From assembly GCA_015657435.1 (NCBI GenBank), contig JADLKH010000004.1, positions 169,519-180,540 on the forward strand: a DNA stretch of 11,022 nt, read 5' to 3'. This stretch comes from Synergistales bacterium. Its GTDB lineage: Bacteria > Synergistota > Synergistia > Synergistales > 79-D21. The position numbers and the translations under genes were made by a program. This document shows, in pieces, positions 1 to 6,432 of this stretch (positions are counted from its first letter, which is position 1; every line of letters begins with the position of its first letter). The notes under the pieces were generated by a model, which saw nothing but the letters and a program-made list of their open reading frames with translations, was not told where the DNA came from and did no database searches.

Positions 1-597
1 GGCGGGAGGCGGGGGGCAGTTCGGACCGAGACCGACATGACCCCGTTCCTGGATGAAGTCCTTGCAAGCGGCGTGGAAAGGATCATCCTTGGCGGAACGG
101 CCGCCGTGCGGGCGGGGAAATTCCTCGTGGTTTGCGCGGACGACCTGGCGGGTCGTCTTGAAGCGGGGGAGATCGCCGCCCTTGCTCCTTCCGCCAGGAT
201 CGCGCTGACGGAAATCCAGGCGGAATTCCTGGCTCGCTACCCCCAGGCGAGTCTCGATTTCGCGCTTTACGATCTTCATCCCCGGCGCGCTGGGAACCTC
301 GGACGCCTGGTGTTTCCCCACTGGATCCCCTGCGGTCACATCGAACCCGCCTGCGGAACCGGGACCGTCGCGGTCTGCGCCGCGCTGGCTTTTCTGGGCG
401 AGCTCCCCGGAAGAGGCGCACAACGGCGGACGGAGGTCCGGTTCGAATCCGGCGGCGGGCCTGATCTAGGCGGGCCGGACGTCACAACGGCATTCACGGA
501 ACCGGGCGACGGAGGGATCCGGTCGATCCGTTTCTCGCACAGTCTGGTCGAGCTGACCTCGAGAGGGAAGGTGATGCTTCCGGCAGACGATCATTGA
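1..597 (+). CDS. DapF/proline-racemase-like isomerase, 5' end outside the window
   Basis: The frame is open from base 1 to the TGA at 595-597. The first ATG at 37 has no convincing Shine-Dalgarno sequence, and about 198 residues are visible against roughly 270-330 for the DapF and proline racemase families, so the gene very probably begins upstream and the ATG is internal. Counting from that ATG, residues 99-112 carry a Cys, a Gly-His and then ACGTGTV. This resembles the C-terminal half of diaminopimelate epimerase, where a Cys in an ACGTG loop acts as the catalytic acid/base (family knowledge). If so, the enzyme is a cofactor-independent racemase, epimerase or isomerase of an amino or hydroxy acid. 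The partner Cys would lie in the missing N-terminal domain. The last 60 residues are less recognisable. It is followed after 59 nt by the NhaC antiporter, probably in one operon. Assignment to the fold is moderate and the substrate is unknown. Confidence 0.5.
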   Translation, partial: GGRRGAVRTETDMTPFLDEVLASGVERIILGGTAAVRAGKFLVVCADDLAGRLEAGEIAALAPSARIALTEIQAEFLARYPQASLDFALYDLHPRRAGNLGRLVFPHWIPCGHIEPACGTGTVAVCAALAFLGELPGRGAQRRTEVRFESGGGPDLGGPDVTTAFTEPGDGGIRSIRFSHSLVELTSRGKVMLPADDH

Positions 598-640
598 CGA
601 AAAATCCGAATGACACGCAAGAAACGGAAGCCAAGCCAGA

Positions 641-648
641 AGAAGGAG
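641..648 (+). promoter_or_regulatory. Ribosome binding site that sets the GTG start of the antiporter
   Basis: AGAAGGAG lies 8 nt before GTG 657. No comparable site precedes the more distal in-frame TTG at 594, which overlaps the stop of the previous gene. The in-frame GTG at 648 overlaps the site itself. Translation therefore most likely starts at 657. Confidence 0.75.
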
Positions 649-656
649 TGAGTCAA

Positions 657-2075
657 GTGGAGAATATCGCTGCAAAAGGAATGATCTCTCTTCTGCCCAT
701 CGTCCTGACTCTTTTTCTCGCGTTCTTCACCAAGGACGCCGTGTTTTCCCTCGTCATCGGCTGCATTGCGGGTGTCCTGATCGCGGGCTTCGACCCTGCC
801 ACGGGCCTGTCCAAGCTGTTCCAGCACGCCCTGGGCAACGGCGATTTCATCTGGGTCATGATGATCGAGATCGCCATCGGAATCATGATTGCCTTCTACC
901 TGAAGGCTGGAGTGATCAAGGCCTTCGCGGACTGGGCCTCCACCAGGATCCGCACGCGTCGCCAGGCCTCCGGCTTCGGGTGGGTCCTGGGTGTTCTCAT
1001 CTTCTTCAGCGACTACTTTTCCCCGCTTTTCAGCGGACCCATCGCCCGTCCTTTGACCGACAAGTACAAGGTTTCCCGCGAGATGCTCGCCTATGAGCTC
1101 GACTCCGGGAGCGCCCCCGTCTGCACGATCATCCCTCTGAGCGGCTGGGCCGTCTACATTGCGGGGCTGCTCAAGGGATACGGCCCCATCACCACCGCCG
1201 AGGAGGGCATGAGCGCGTTCGTCCGCTCGATTCCCTACAATTTCTACGGCTGGCTCGCCGTCATCATGTGCGGCCTGATCGCCTTCCAGTTCCTCCCGAA
1301 CTTCGGTCCCATGAAGAAGGCCGAGGAGCGGGCACTGAAGGAAGGAAAAGTCATCCGCGACGGGGCGACGCCCCTCAGCGGTCCCGAGCTTGACGAGATC
1401 ACGATGACGGAGGGCAAGACCCCGAACCTAATGATCTACCTCTTCATCCCTGTGATCCTCATCATCGGCATCGCTCTCGGGACCTTCTTCGTTCTTCACA
1501 GCACCAAAACCCTGGAGGCCTTCTTCGTGGCCGTCATGTACCAGGCCGTCGTTCTCGCGGTGGGTGGCTACTTCAAGGACATCAAGGATGCCATGGACAC
1601 GGCGTACAAGGGCATCAAGGCCGTCCTGCCGGCCATCATGATCCTGGCGCTGGCCTACTGCATCAACGACATCTCCAAGGTCCTGGGCGCCCAGAAGTAC
1701 ATCTTCTCCATGGCTCAGTCCTGGATGACGCCGGCCATGCTTCCTCTGGCCACCTTCATCGCGGGGGCGTTGATCTCCTTCTTCACCGGCACTTCCTGGG
1801 GGACCTACGCCATTCTGACGCCCTTCGTCCTGCCTCTGGCCATGCAGCTTTCGGGCAACACCCTGTCTCCGCTGGTGTTCGCGACCATCGGGGCCGTCGT
1901 AGGCGGCGGCTGCTTCGGCGACCACTGCTCTCCGGTGTCCGACACGACCTGCCTCTCCTCCTTCGGGGCCGGTTCCGACCACATGGACCACGTCTCGACC
2001 CAGATTCCGTATGCGTTCACGGCAGGCGTCCTGGCGGCCGTGGTCTACGGCGCCCTCGGAGTCCTGTCCGTCTAG
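657..2075 (+). CDS. NhaC-family Na+/H+ antiporter
   Basis: This is a 472-residue, strongly hydrophobic polytopic inner-membrane protein with about ten or more membrane segments; the first follows a short polar N-terminus. Residues 416-431 contain the hallmark GGGCFGDHCSPVSDTT, the conserved loop of the NhaC/Na_H_antiporter family with its acidic and polar ion-site residues. An LSGWAVYIAGL segment and a SFFTGTSWGT segment also fit. Family members exchange Na+ for H+. Some, such as the malate/lactate antiporter MleN, couple the ions to an organic acid. Placed between racemase-like genes and a dehydrogenase, this copy may exchange a substrate or product, or return Na+ in a Na+-based energy economy; that is inference. 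The GTG start at 657 was chosen for its Shine-Dalgarno site; a TTG at 594 would add 21 polar residues. A possible hairpin follows the stop. Confidence 0.9.
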   Translation: MENIAAKGMISLLPIVLTLFLAFFTKDAVFSLVIGCIAGVLIAGFDPATGLSKLFQHALGNGDFIWVMMIEIAIGIMIAFYLKAGVIKAFADWASTRIRTRRQASGFGWVLGVLIFFSDYFSPLFSGPIARPLTDKYKVSREMLAYELDSGSAPVCTIIPLSGWAVYIAGLLKGYGPITTAEEGMSAFVRSIPYNFYGWLAVIMCGLIAFQFLPNFGPMKKAEERALKEGKVIRDGATPLSGPELDEITMTEGKTPNLMIYLFIPVILIIGIALGTFFVLHSTKTLEAFFVAVMYQAVVLAVGGYFKDIKDAMDTAYKGIKAVLPAIMILALAYCINDISKVLGAQKYIFSMAQSWMTPAMLPLATFIAGALISFFTGTSWGTYAILTPFVLPLAMQLSGNTLSPLVFATIGAVVGGGCFGDHCSPVSDTTCLSSFGAGSDHMDHVSTQIPYAFTAGVLAAVVYGALGVLSV

Positions 2076-2098
2076 GTTTAAACTGTAAACGGGAGAAC

Positions 2099-2135
2099 AG
2101 CGGGAGCCGTCCTCGACTAGGGGCGCTCCCGCTTT
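2099..2135 (+). terminator. Stem-loop after the antiporter gene, possible weak terminator
   Basis: AGCGGGAGC (2099-2107) and GCTCCCGCT (2125-2133) form a perfect 9-bp stem with a 17-nt loop. Only a three-T run touches the stem, and a second run of five T lies at 2145-2149. It could be an inefficient terminator, or an mRNA-stabilising hairpin that sets the relative expression of the antiporter and the next gene. The next Shine-Dalgarno site starts 16 nt later, so some read-through is likely. Confidence 0.45.
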
Positions 2136-2164
2136 CCCGGACCCTTTTTCGGGAGGTTGCATCC

Positions 2165-2871
2165 ATGGAAACGCAGAAAGCCGAGATCGGCATCCTTTGC
2201 TGGGAAGCCGGACAGGTCCCCAGGGGCCTCGTCCAGCTGGAATCGCTCGTCGGAAACAGCACCAACCCTGAAAGCTACGCCTTCCCGGTTCGTTTTTGCC
2301 GAGTGAAGGGTGCGAATATCGAGACGATCCTCGAAAACCCCAGCCGGAAGGTCCTGGAAACCATGATCGCGGAGGCCAGGACCATGGCGGGCGAGGGGTC
2401 CGCGCGATCACCACCAGCTGCGGCTTCAACGCGGTTTTTCAGGACGAGCTGGCGGCGGAAGCCGGTGTTCCCGTCTTCACCTCCAGCCTTCTGCAGGTTC
2501 CCTTTGTCCAGAAGATCGTGGGGAAAGGATCGGAGGTGGCGGTCCTGACCGCCAAGGCGGCGGCGCTGAAGCCCGAACACCTGGCGGCGGCGGGAATCAC
2601 CCGGACCGACAATCTCCACGTCCATGGGCTCGAGGGATGCCCCCAGTGGAGCAAGATCTTTACGTCACCCGACGAGGATATGGACCTGGAAGCCGTGAGG
2701 GGGGAAATCCTGGGCGTAGCCCTCGATGCCGTGAGAACGCACCCGAGGACGGCGGCGTTCGTCCTGGAATGCACGGATCTGCCTCCCTTCGCGGCGGCGA
2801 TCAGGAACATGACCGGTTTGCCGGTCTTCGATTTCATCACGATGGTCAACACCGTCCACGCCTCGCTCTGA
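2165..2871 (+). pseudogene. Asp/Glu/hydantoin-racemase-like protein, interrupted by one frameshift
   Basis: Translation from ATG 2165 (GGGAGG at 2151-2156, spacing 8) is family-like to about residue 78, then becomes nonsense ending near 2548. The correct continuation is in the -1 frame and runs to the TGA at 2869-2871. The switch falls at the four-G run 2395-2398. Adding one G restores a 235-residue reading frame through EG-VRAITTSCGFN. The restored protein has two Cys motifs, TTSCGF (Cys86) and LECTDLPP (Cys203). This is the spacing expected for the two-thiol, cofactor-independent Asp/Glu/hydantoin racemase superfamily, whose length is about 210-250. Both motifs and the C-terminus are intact, so a homopolymer sequencing or assembly error, or a very recent mutation, is more likely than old decay. 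The usual substrate would be an amino acid, hydantoin or similar acid with an epimerisable carbon; which one is not visible. The stop is 28 nt before the downstream dehydrogenase start, consistent with one operon. Confidence 0.8.
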
Positions 2872-2899
2872 GGGGGACGAAGAACTGGAGGTCTTATCG

Positions 2900-4225
2900 G
2901 TGAAAAGCGTTCTCGTTTTCGGCGCGGGCCGGGTGGCACGGCCCTGCGTGCAGTACCTCCTGAAACAGGAGGGGATCTTCGTGACGGTGGTGGACATGGC
3001 CCCTGAAAACCTGCAGCGGGTCACCGGAAATCACCCGAAAAGCGCATCGGTCGTTGCCGACGCGGGGAGGGACTCCGGCAGCATCATTGCCTCAGTCAGG
3101 CCCGATCTGGTGATCAACCTGCTGCCCCCGGCCTTCATGGCCCCGGTCGCGAGGCAGTGCCTCGAAGCGGGGGTGCATCTGGTCCATCCGGCCTATCTCG
3201 ATGCAGAAACGCTGGCCCTGGATGGACAGGCGAAAGCGGCGGGACTGACATTCCTGGCGGAGCTGGGCCTGGATCCGGGGATCGACCACATGTCGGCGGC
3301 CCGGACGGTGAAGTTCATCCGGGACCGGGGCGGCCGTGTGGAAAGCTTCCGGTCGATCTGCGGGGCCCTGCCCTCGGCGGAGGCCAACACGAACCCCTGG
3401 GGATACAAGCTTTCCTGGGCGCCGGCCAGCCTGATCGGGGCCAGCAAGCGGGACGCGAAGGTTCTGCTGGACGGCGAGGTCCACGAGTGGCCGAACGGCG
3501 AGACCTACGAGCACGCGTACATGGAGGAAACCGACCCGCTCGGATGGTTCGAGATCTACGCCAACGCCGATTCCCTGCCGTACCTGGAACGCTACGGGAT
3601 CCCCGAGGCGAAAACGATCTACCGGGGAACGATCCGCTACGTGGGCTGGTGCGAGACGGTCGTGGCGATGAATGCCCTCGGATTGGTGGAGACGGACGGG
3701 CAGGACTTTTCGGGGATGACCTACCGGGGCTTCATGGCCCGGGCGGCCGGGGAAACGGACCCCGCGAAGGCGGAGGAGGCCGTGTGCGGAAAGCTCGGCA
3801 TCGGGCGGTACTCGGCGATCTTCGAGCGGTTCGCGTGGCTGGGGCTGTTCGACGACCGGCCGCTGCCGTTCACGCAGGGCTCGGCCCGGGACGTGATCTC
3901 GCACCTGTTCGGCGAGAAGCTGGTCTACACGGAAGGCGAGCGGGACCTGGTGATCCTGAAGGACGAGATGGTGGCGGTGTACCCGGAATCGGGCAAGCGC
4001 CTGAGGTACACATCGACGCTGGTGGACTTCGGAATCCCGGGAGGAGACAGCTCCATCGCCCGGACCACGGGGCTTCCCCCCGCTATCGCGGCGCGGTTCA
4101 TCCTCGAAGGATCCATTCAGGCGACGGGAGTGCTGACCCCCGTTCTGCCGGAAATCACCGACACGGTCCTGGCCGAGCTGGCCCGCGAGGGGATCGTGCT
4201 GGAGGAAGAGAAGGCGGAGATCTAA
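2900..4225 (+). CDS. Saccharopine dehydrogenase family protein (Lys9-like), copy 1
   Basis: This is a 441-residue soluble oxidoreductase. An N-terminal Rossmann domain opens with VLVFGAGRVA (residues 4-13). An Asp (residue 32) ends the second beta strand, which in Rossmann enzymes usually favours NAD over NADP. Lys9/saccharopine reductase signatures follow: LDPGIDHMSA (124-133), CGALP (154-158) and NPWGYKLSW (165-173). The C-terminal IARTTGLPPAIAARFILEG returns to the nucleotide domain, as in this family. Saccharopine dehydrogenases form or oxidatively cleave a secondary amine linking an amino acid to a 2-oxo acid or semialdehyde. The precise substrate is not readable, and no lysine-pathway partner is in the window. 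GTG 2900 is preceded by CTGGAGG (2885-2891) at spacing 8. It is the last gene of the left operon, followed by a strong terminator. A clear paralogue lies at 6433-7773. Confidence 0.85.
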   Translation: MKSVLVFGAGRVARPCVQYLLKQEGIFVTVVDMAPENLQRVTGNHPKSASVVADAGRDSGSIIASVRPDLVINLLPPAFMAPVARQCLEAGVHLVHPAYLDAETLALDGQAKAAGLTFLAELGLDPGIDHMSAARTVKFIRDRGGRVESFRSICGALPSAEANTNPWGYKLSWAPASLIGASKRDAKVLLDGEVHEWPNGETYEHAYMEETDPLGWFEIYANADSLPYLERYGIPEAKTIYRGTIRYVGWCETVVAMNALGLVETDGQDFSGMTYRGFMARAAGETDPAKAEEAVCGKLGIGRYSAIFERFAWLGLFDDRPLPFTQGSARDVISHLFGEKLVYTEGERDLVILKDEMVAVYPESGKRLRYTSTLVDFGIPGGDSSIARTTGLPPAIAARFILEGSIQATGVLTPVLPEITDTVLAELAREGIVLEEEKAEI

Positions 4226-4244
4226 CCGCTTCTCAGGCAAGACG

Positions 4245-4280
4245 AAGGAGAGGACCCCTGGGGGGGTCCTCTCCTTTTTT
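4245..4280 (+). terminator. Strong intrinsic terminator of the left operon
   Basis: AAGGAGAGGACCCC (4245-4258) pairs perfectly over 14 bp with 4263-4276, around a TGGG loop, and ends in six T (4275-4280). This is a textbook rho-independent terminator for the + strand dehydrogenase gene. It lies between convergent genes. Read on the - strand the same hairpin is followed by CGTCTTGC, without a T run, so it would be only a poor terminator for the substrate-binding-protein gene. Confidence 0.9.
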
Positions 4281-4312
4281 CCTTTCCGTAATGACGTTTC
4301 CTTTTGCTGTTT

Positions 4313-5461
4313 TCAGTTCTTCGGAGTGACCTTCGTATAGAGAATTTCCTTGCCGTTCACGATCTTCAGGATCGCACCCGGCTTGTTCAGCGGGTCGTGG
4401 GTCTTGGGATCCATGTTCAGGGTGAAGTCGAGGAGCTTCAGGTTCTTCGTCTTCGTCAGGGCCTCGGCGATGGCGGCTCCGTCGGCCTTGCCCGCCCGCT
4501 TGATGGCGTCGAAAAGGGAGTACATGGCGTCGTAGCCCAGCGTGATGCTGACGATTTCAACAGGGGCCTTCCCGAAGCGTTTCGTGTATTTCTCGATCAG
4601 GGGTTTCAGGACGGGATCGTCGAAGGCGATGTGGGTGACCCAGTAGGTGCCCTCCATGGCCTTTCCCGCGATCTCCGACATGGCCGGGCTGTAGCCGTCG
4701 CCACCGATGAAGATGGGCTTCCATCCCATTTCCTCGCACTGTTTGATGATGAGCGCCATTTCCTTGTAGAGACCGGGGAGGACGACGGCCTTGGCGCCGG
4801 TTGCCTTCGCCTGTGTGATCTGGGCCCTGAAGTCGACGTCGCCCTCGCGGTAGCCGTAGAGCCCGGCGACCTTGCCGCCGGCCTTGGTGTAGGTGGAAAC
4901 GAAGAACTGCTTCATGCCTTCGGCATAATCGCTGCCGACGTCATGGAAGATGACCGATTCCTTGAGCTTCAGGTTATTGGCCAGGAATTCCGCCATGATT
5001 TTGCCCTGGTAGGGATCCGTGAAGCAGATCCGGAAGGAGAAGGGGTACGGCGTTCCCTTGTCGGGATCGACCGTCACCGCGGGGTTCGTGGCGGAGGTGG
5101 CCATGATGGGAACCTTGTACTGTTCGCTGATCGGGCGGATGGCGATCTGCAGGCCGCTGTAGTTCGTGCCGGCGATGGCGACGACCTTGTCCTGCAGGAT
5201 CATGCGGCGTGCCGCGTTGACGGTGTCTTCCGCGCGCCCCTTGGTGTCGTAGACGATCAGCTCGACCGGGCGGCCGAGAAGCCCGCCCTTGGCGTTGATC
5301 TCTTCCACGGCCAGGATGGAGACGTTCTGATAGTGCTCGCCCCAGGTCGCTCCAGACCCGGTCAGGGCGGCCAGCTTGCCGATCTTGATGGGCTCGGCTG
5401 CCCATGCCGCGGATGCGGCCAGCAGGACCAACAGACAGATCAGGTAAAGCGCTTTCTTCAT
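4313..5461 (-). CDS. ABC transporter substrate-binding protein, branched-chain amino acid (LivK) type
   Basis: This is a 382-residue periplasmic protein. Residues 1-21 are a classic signal peptide (MKK, hydrophobic core, then AAWA before AEP), with no lipobox Cys at the cleavage point. The mature part opens with IKIGKLAALTGSGATWG and continues with AVEEINAKGGLLGRPVELIVYD, typical of the type I periplasmic-binding fold (Peripla_BP_6). VAIAGTNYSGLQIAIRPISE and PIMATSATNP follow. Such proteins deliver Leu/Ile/Val, other amino acids, amides, urea or aromatic acids to an ABC permease. No permease or ATPase genes are present, so its transporter must lie elsewhere. The ATG at 5461 is preferred over the longer open frame from 5767: it follows AGGAGG (5476-5471) at 9 nt and creates the signal peptide. 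The gene is convergent with the upstream dehydrogenase and lies downstream of the GntR gene on the same strand. A ligand in the same catabolic pathway is inferred from context only. Confidence 0.92.
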   Translation of the reverse strand: MKKALYLICLLVLLAASAAWAAEPIKIGKLAALTGSGATWGEHYQNVSILAVEEINAKGGLLGRPVELIVYDTKGRAEDTVNAARRMILQDKVVAIAGTNYSGLQIAIRPISEQYKVPIMATSATNPAVTVDPDKGTPYPFSFRICFTDPYQGKIMAEFLANNLKLKESVIFHDVGSDYAEGMKQFFVSTYTKAGGKVAGLYGYREGDVDFRAQITQAKATGAKAVVLPGLYKEMALIIKQCEEMGWKPIFIGGDGYSPAMSEIAGKAMEGTYWVTHIAFDDPVLKPLIEKYTKRFGKAPVEIVSITLGYDAMYSLFDAIKRAGKADGAAIAEALTKTKNLKLLDFTLNMDPKTHDPLNKPGAILKIVNGKEILYTKVTPKN

Positions 5462-5470
5462 GACTCTCCC

Positions 5471-5476
5471 CCTCCT
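5471..5476 (-). promoter_or_regulatory. Ribosome binding site of the substrate-binding protein
   Basis: The + strand CCTCCT is a perfect AGGAGG on the - strand, 9 nt before ATG 5461. It fixes the start at the signal peptide rather than at upstream in-frame starts as far as 5767, which would run through the end of the regulator gene. Confidence 0.85.
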
Positions 5477-5495
5477 CTTGGATTTTCGGTCCCCA

Positions 5496-5544
5496 CAGTT
5501 TCCCGGCACGAACTGAAAAAGCCTTTCCTCTCCGCTGTGCCGGG
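5496..5544 (-). repeat. Overlapping inverted repeats in the leader of the substrate-binding-protein gene
   Basis: CCCGGCAC (5502-5509) and GTGCCGGG (5537-5544) form a perfect 8-bp inverted repeat 27 nt apart. A second repeat, CAGTT (5496-5500) with AACTG (5511-5515), forms a hairpin whose 10-nt loop contains one arm of the first repeat. On the - strand mRNA these would be alternative, or pseudoknot-like, structures 20 nt upstream of the Shine-Dalgarno site. The same 145-nt gap also holds GCGGGA/TCCCGC (5552-5565) and a T-rich (A-rich in mRNA) stretch at 5577-5603. No known riboswitch class is recognised, and no convincing -35/-10 pair was found in this gap. Confidence 0.45.
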
Positions 5545-5606
5545 GATTACGGCGGGATTTCCCGCTCTTGGACCCCTTTTGGTTTTTCTTTTTTGGGGTT
5601 TTTCGC

Positions 5607-6290
5607 TCAGCCCCGCCGCACCAGCGAGTCGCAGGAGGAGCGGATGTGCCGTTCCATGGCTTCCCTTGCGGCGGCGGCGTCCCCGGTGAGGATGGCCTCC
5701 GTGATGGCCCCGTGTTCGTAGTAGGTCGGCCCGTAGAGGCCCGCGGAAAAACGCTCCCTGGATTCACGGGGGGTCAGAAAATAGGTGTCGTAGGCATAGA
5801 TGTAAAGCTGGGTCCTCCAGAAGCACTGCCTCAGAAAACGTTCGACGTAGGCGTTGCCGCTTGCCCGGGCCACGGTGTTGTGGAAGCACTCGTTGTAATC
5901 GGTGAAGCGATCCCTGTCCCAGTTGCGGTAGATTTCCCCGATTTCCTCCTGGAGGCCGGACAGGGTCTTCCGGTCGGATGCGGTCGCGCCCGTGGCGGCC
6001 AGTTCCGCGGCCAGTCCCTCGAGCTTCTGACGCGTCAGGAAGACCTGCTGCATATCCTCACCCGTGAGTTTGGGGACGATGTAACCCTTGGGCTCCACGC
6101 GTTCGAGAAGTCCTTCCGCGATCAGTTCCCGCATGGCGGTCCGGATGGGAGTGCGGCTCATGGCGAGGGTTTCCGCGAGCTGGTTCTCGCTCACCGATTC
6201 CCCGGGCGAGAAGACATGGTTGAGAATTCGGCTCGTGATTTCCGCCTTAGCCTTGCTTTCAGCCCGTTGTTCGCCTTGTCTTCCGATCAT
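5607..6290 (-). CDS. GntR family transcriptional regulator, FCD (FadR) subfamily
   Basis: This 227-residue cytoplasmic repressor/activator has the usual length. Residues 15-75 form the winged helix-turn-helix, with SENQLAETLAMSRTPIRTAM as the recognition region and GLLERVEPKGYIV as the wing. Residues 80-220 form the all-helical FCD ligand domain. DYNECFH (131-137), H193 in YYEH and H215 in ERHI match the Asp/His metal-site pattern common in this family, whose ligands are usually carboxylic acids or sugar acids. ATG 6290 is preceded by GGGGGA at a slightly long spacing of 10. The gene is transcribed away from the right-hand operon across a 142-nt gap with a perfect palindrome, and it lies upstream of the substrate-binding-protein gene on the same strand. 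It is therefore likely to control both and itself. The ligand is unknown. Confidence 0.92.
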   Translation of the reverse strand: MIGRQGEQRAESKAKAEITSRILNHVFSPGESVSENQLAETLAMSRTPIRTAMRELIAEGLLERVEPKGYIVPKLTGEDMQQVFLTRQKLEGLAAELAATGATASDRKTLSGLQEEIGEIYRNWDRDRFTDYNECFHNTVARASGNAYVERFLRQCFWRTQLYIYAYDTYFLTPRESRERFSAGLYGPTYYEHGAITEAILTGDAAAAREAMERHIRSSCDSLVRRG

Positions 6291-6340
6291 ATTTGACTAA
6301 TCCCCCAAAATTTATGCGATATATTAAGCGTCTGGGGTCC

Positions 6341-6369
6341 TTGCTGGGATCCCACAAATCGCTTATGCT
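6341..6369 (+). promoter_or_regulatory. Candidate sigma70-type promoter for the right-hand operon
   Basis: TTGCTG (6341-6346) and TATGCT (6364-6369) are separated by 17 nt, about 64 nt before the ATG at 6433. Matches to consensus are 3/6 and 4/6, so this is a modest call. It is helped by its place in the only gap upstream of a tightly packed five-gene run. No equally good pair was found for the divergent regulator gene. Confidence 0.4.
6345..6354. promoter_or_regulatory. Candidate GntR operator, perfect 10-bp palindrome
   Basis: TGGGATCCCA is a perfect palindrome within the spacer of the candidate promoter. A near copy of its left part, TGGGGTCC (6333-6340), lies 12 bp upstream in direct orientation. 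FadR-subfamily regulators bind short palindromes often of the form TGG-N-CCA, so autoregulation and repression of the + operon is plausible. A second inverted pair, TAAGCG (6325-6330) and CGCTTA (6360-6365), flanks it. Operator function is inferred, not shown. Confidence 0.4.
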
Positions 6370-6432
6370 ATTCTCCTACGACGCGAAGCCCCCTGTCAAT
6401 AACTTGATAAAAACTCAGCGGGAGGTGAAAGA

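Noticed and set aside
594..656. TTG at 594 as the antiporter start
   Set aside because: It has no ribosome binding site, and the extra 21 residues are polar and outside the family core; GTG 657 has AGAAGGAG at 8 nt.
2076..2090. GTTTAAAC palindrome and GTTTA/TAAAC repeat after the antiporter stop
   Set aside because: It is too short to assign a function and has no nearby partner copies; it may be chance.
2393..2401. Programmed -1 frameshifting as the explanation of the broken racemase
   Set aside because: There is no classical X-XXY-YYZ slippery heptamer in the right phase, and no reason for this family to use recoding. A missing G in the run is simpler.
1428..2429. 333-codon open frame on the - strand
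   Set aside because: It is antisense to the antiporter and the racemase-like gene, low-complexity, with no domain or start signal.
3092..4240. 382-codon - strand and 390-codon + strand (3157-4329) alternative frames over the first dehydrogenase
   Set aside because: Both are Gly-, Arg- and Pro-rich shadows without motifs. The dehydrogenase frame carries all the family signatures.
5552..5565. GCGGGATTTCCCGC hairpin followed on the + strand by T-rich sequence, as a terminator
   Set aside because: No + strand gene ends there, the T runs are interrupted and start 12 nt after the stem, and the - strand side lacks a T run.
4304..5689. 461-codon open frame on the + strand
   Set aside because: It is the mirror of the substrate-binding-protein gene, which has a signal peptide, family motifs and a perfect ribosome binding site.
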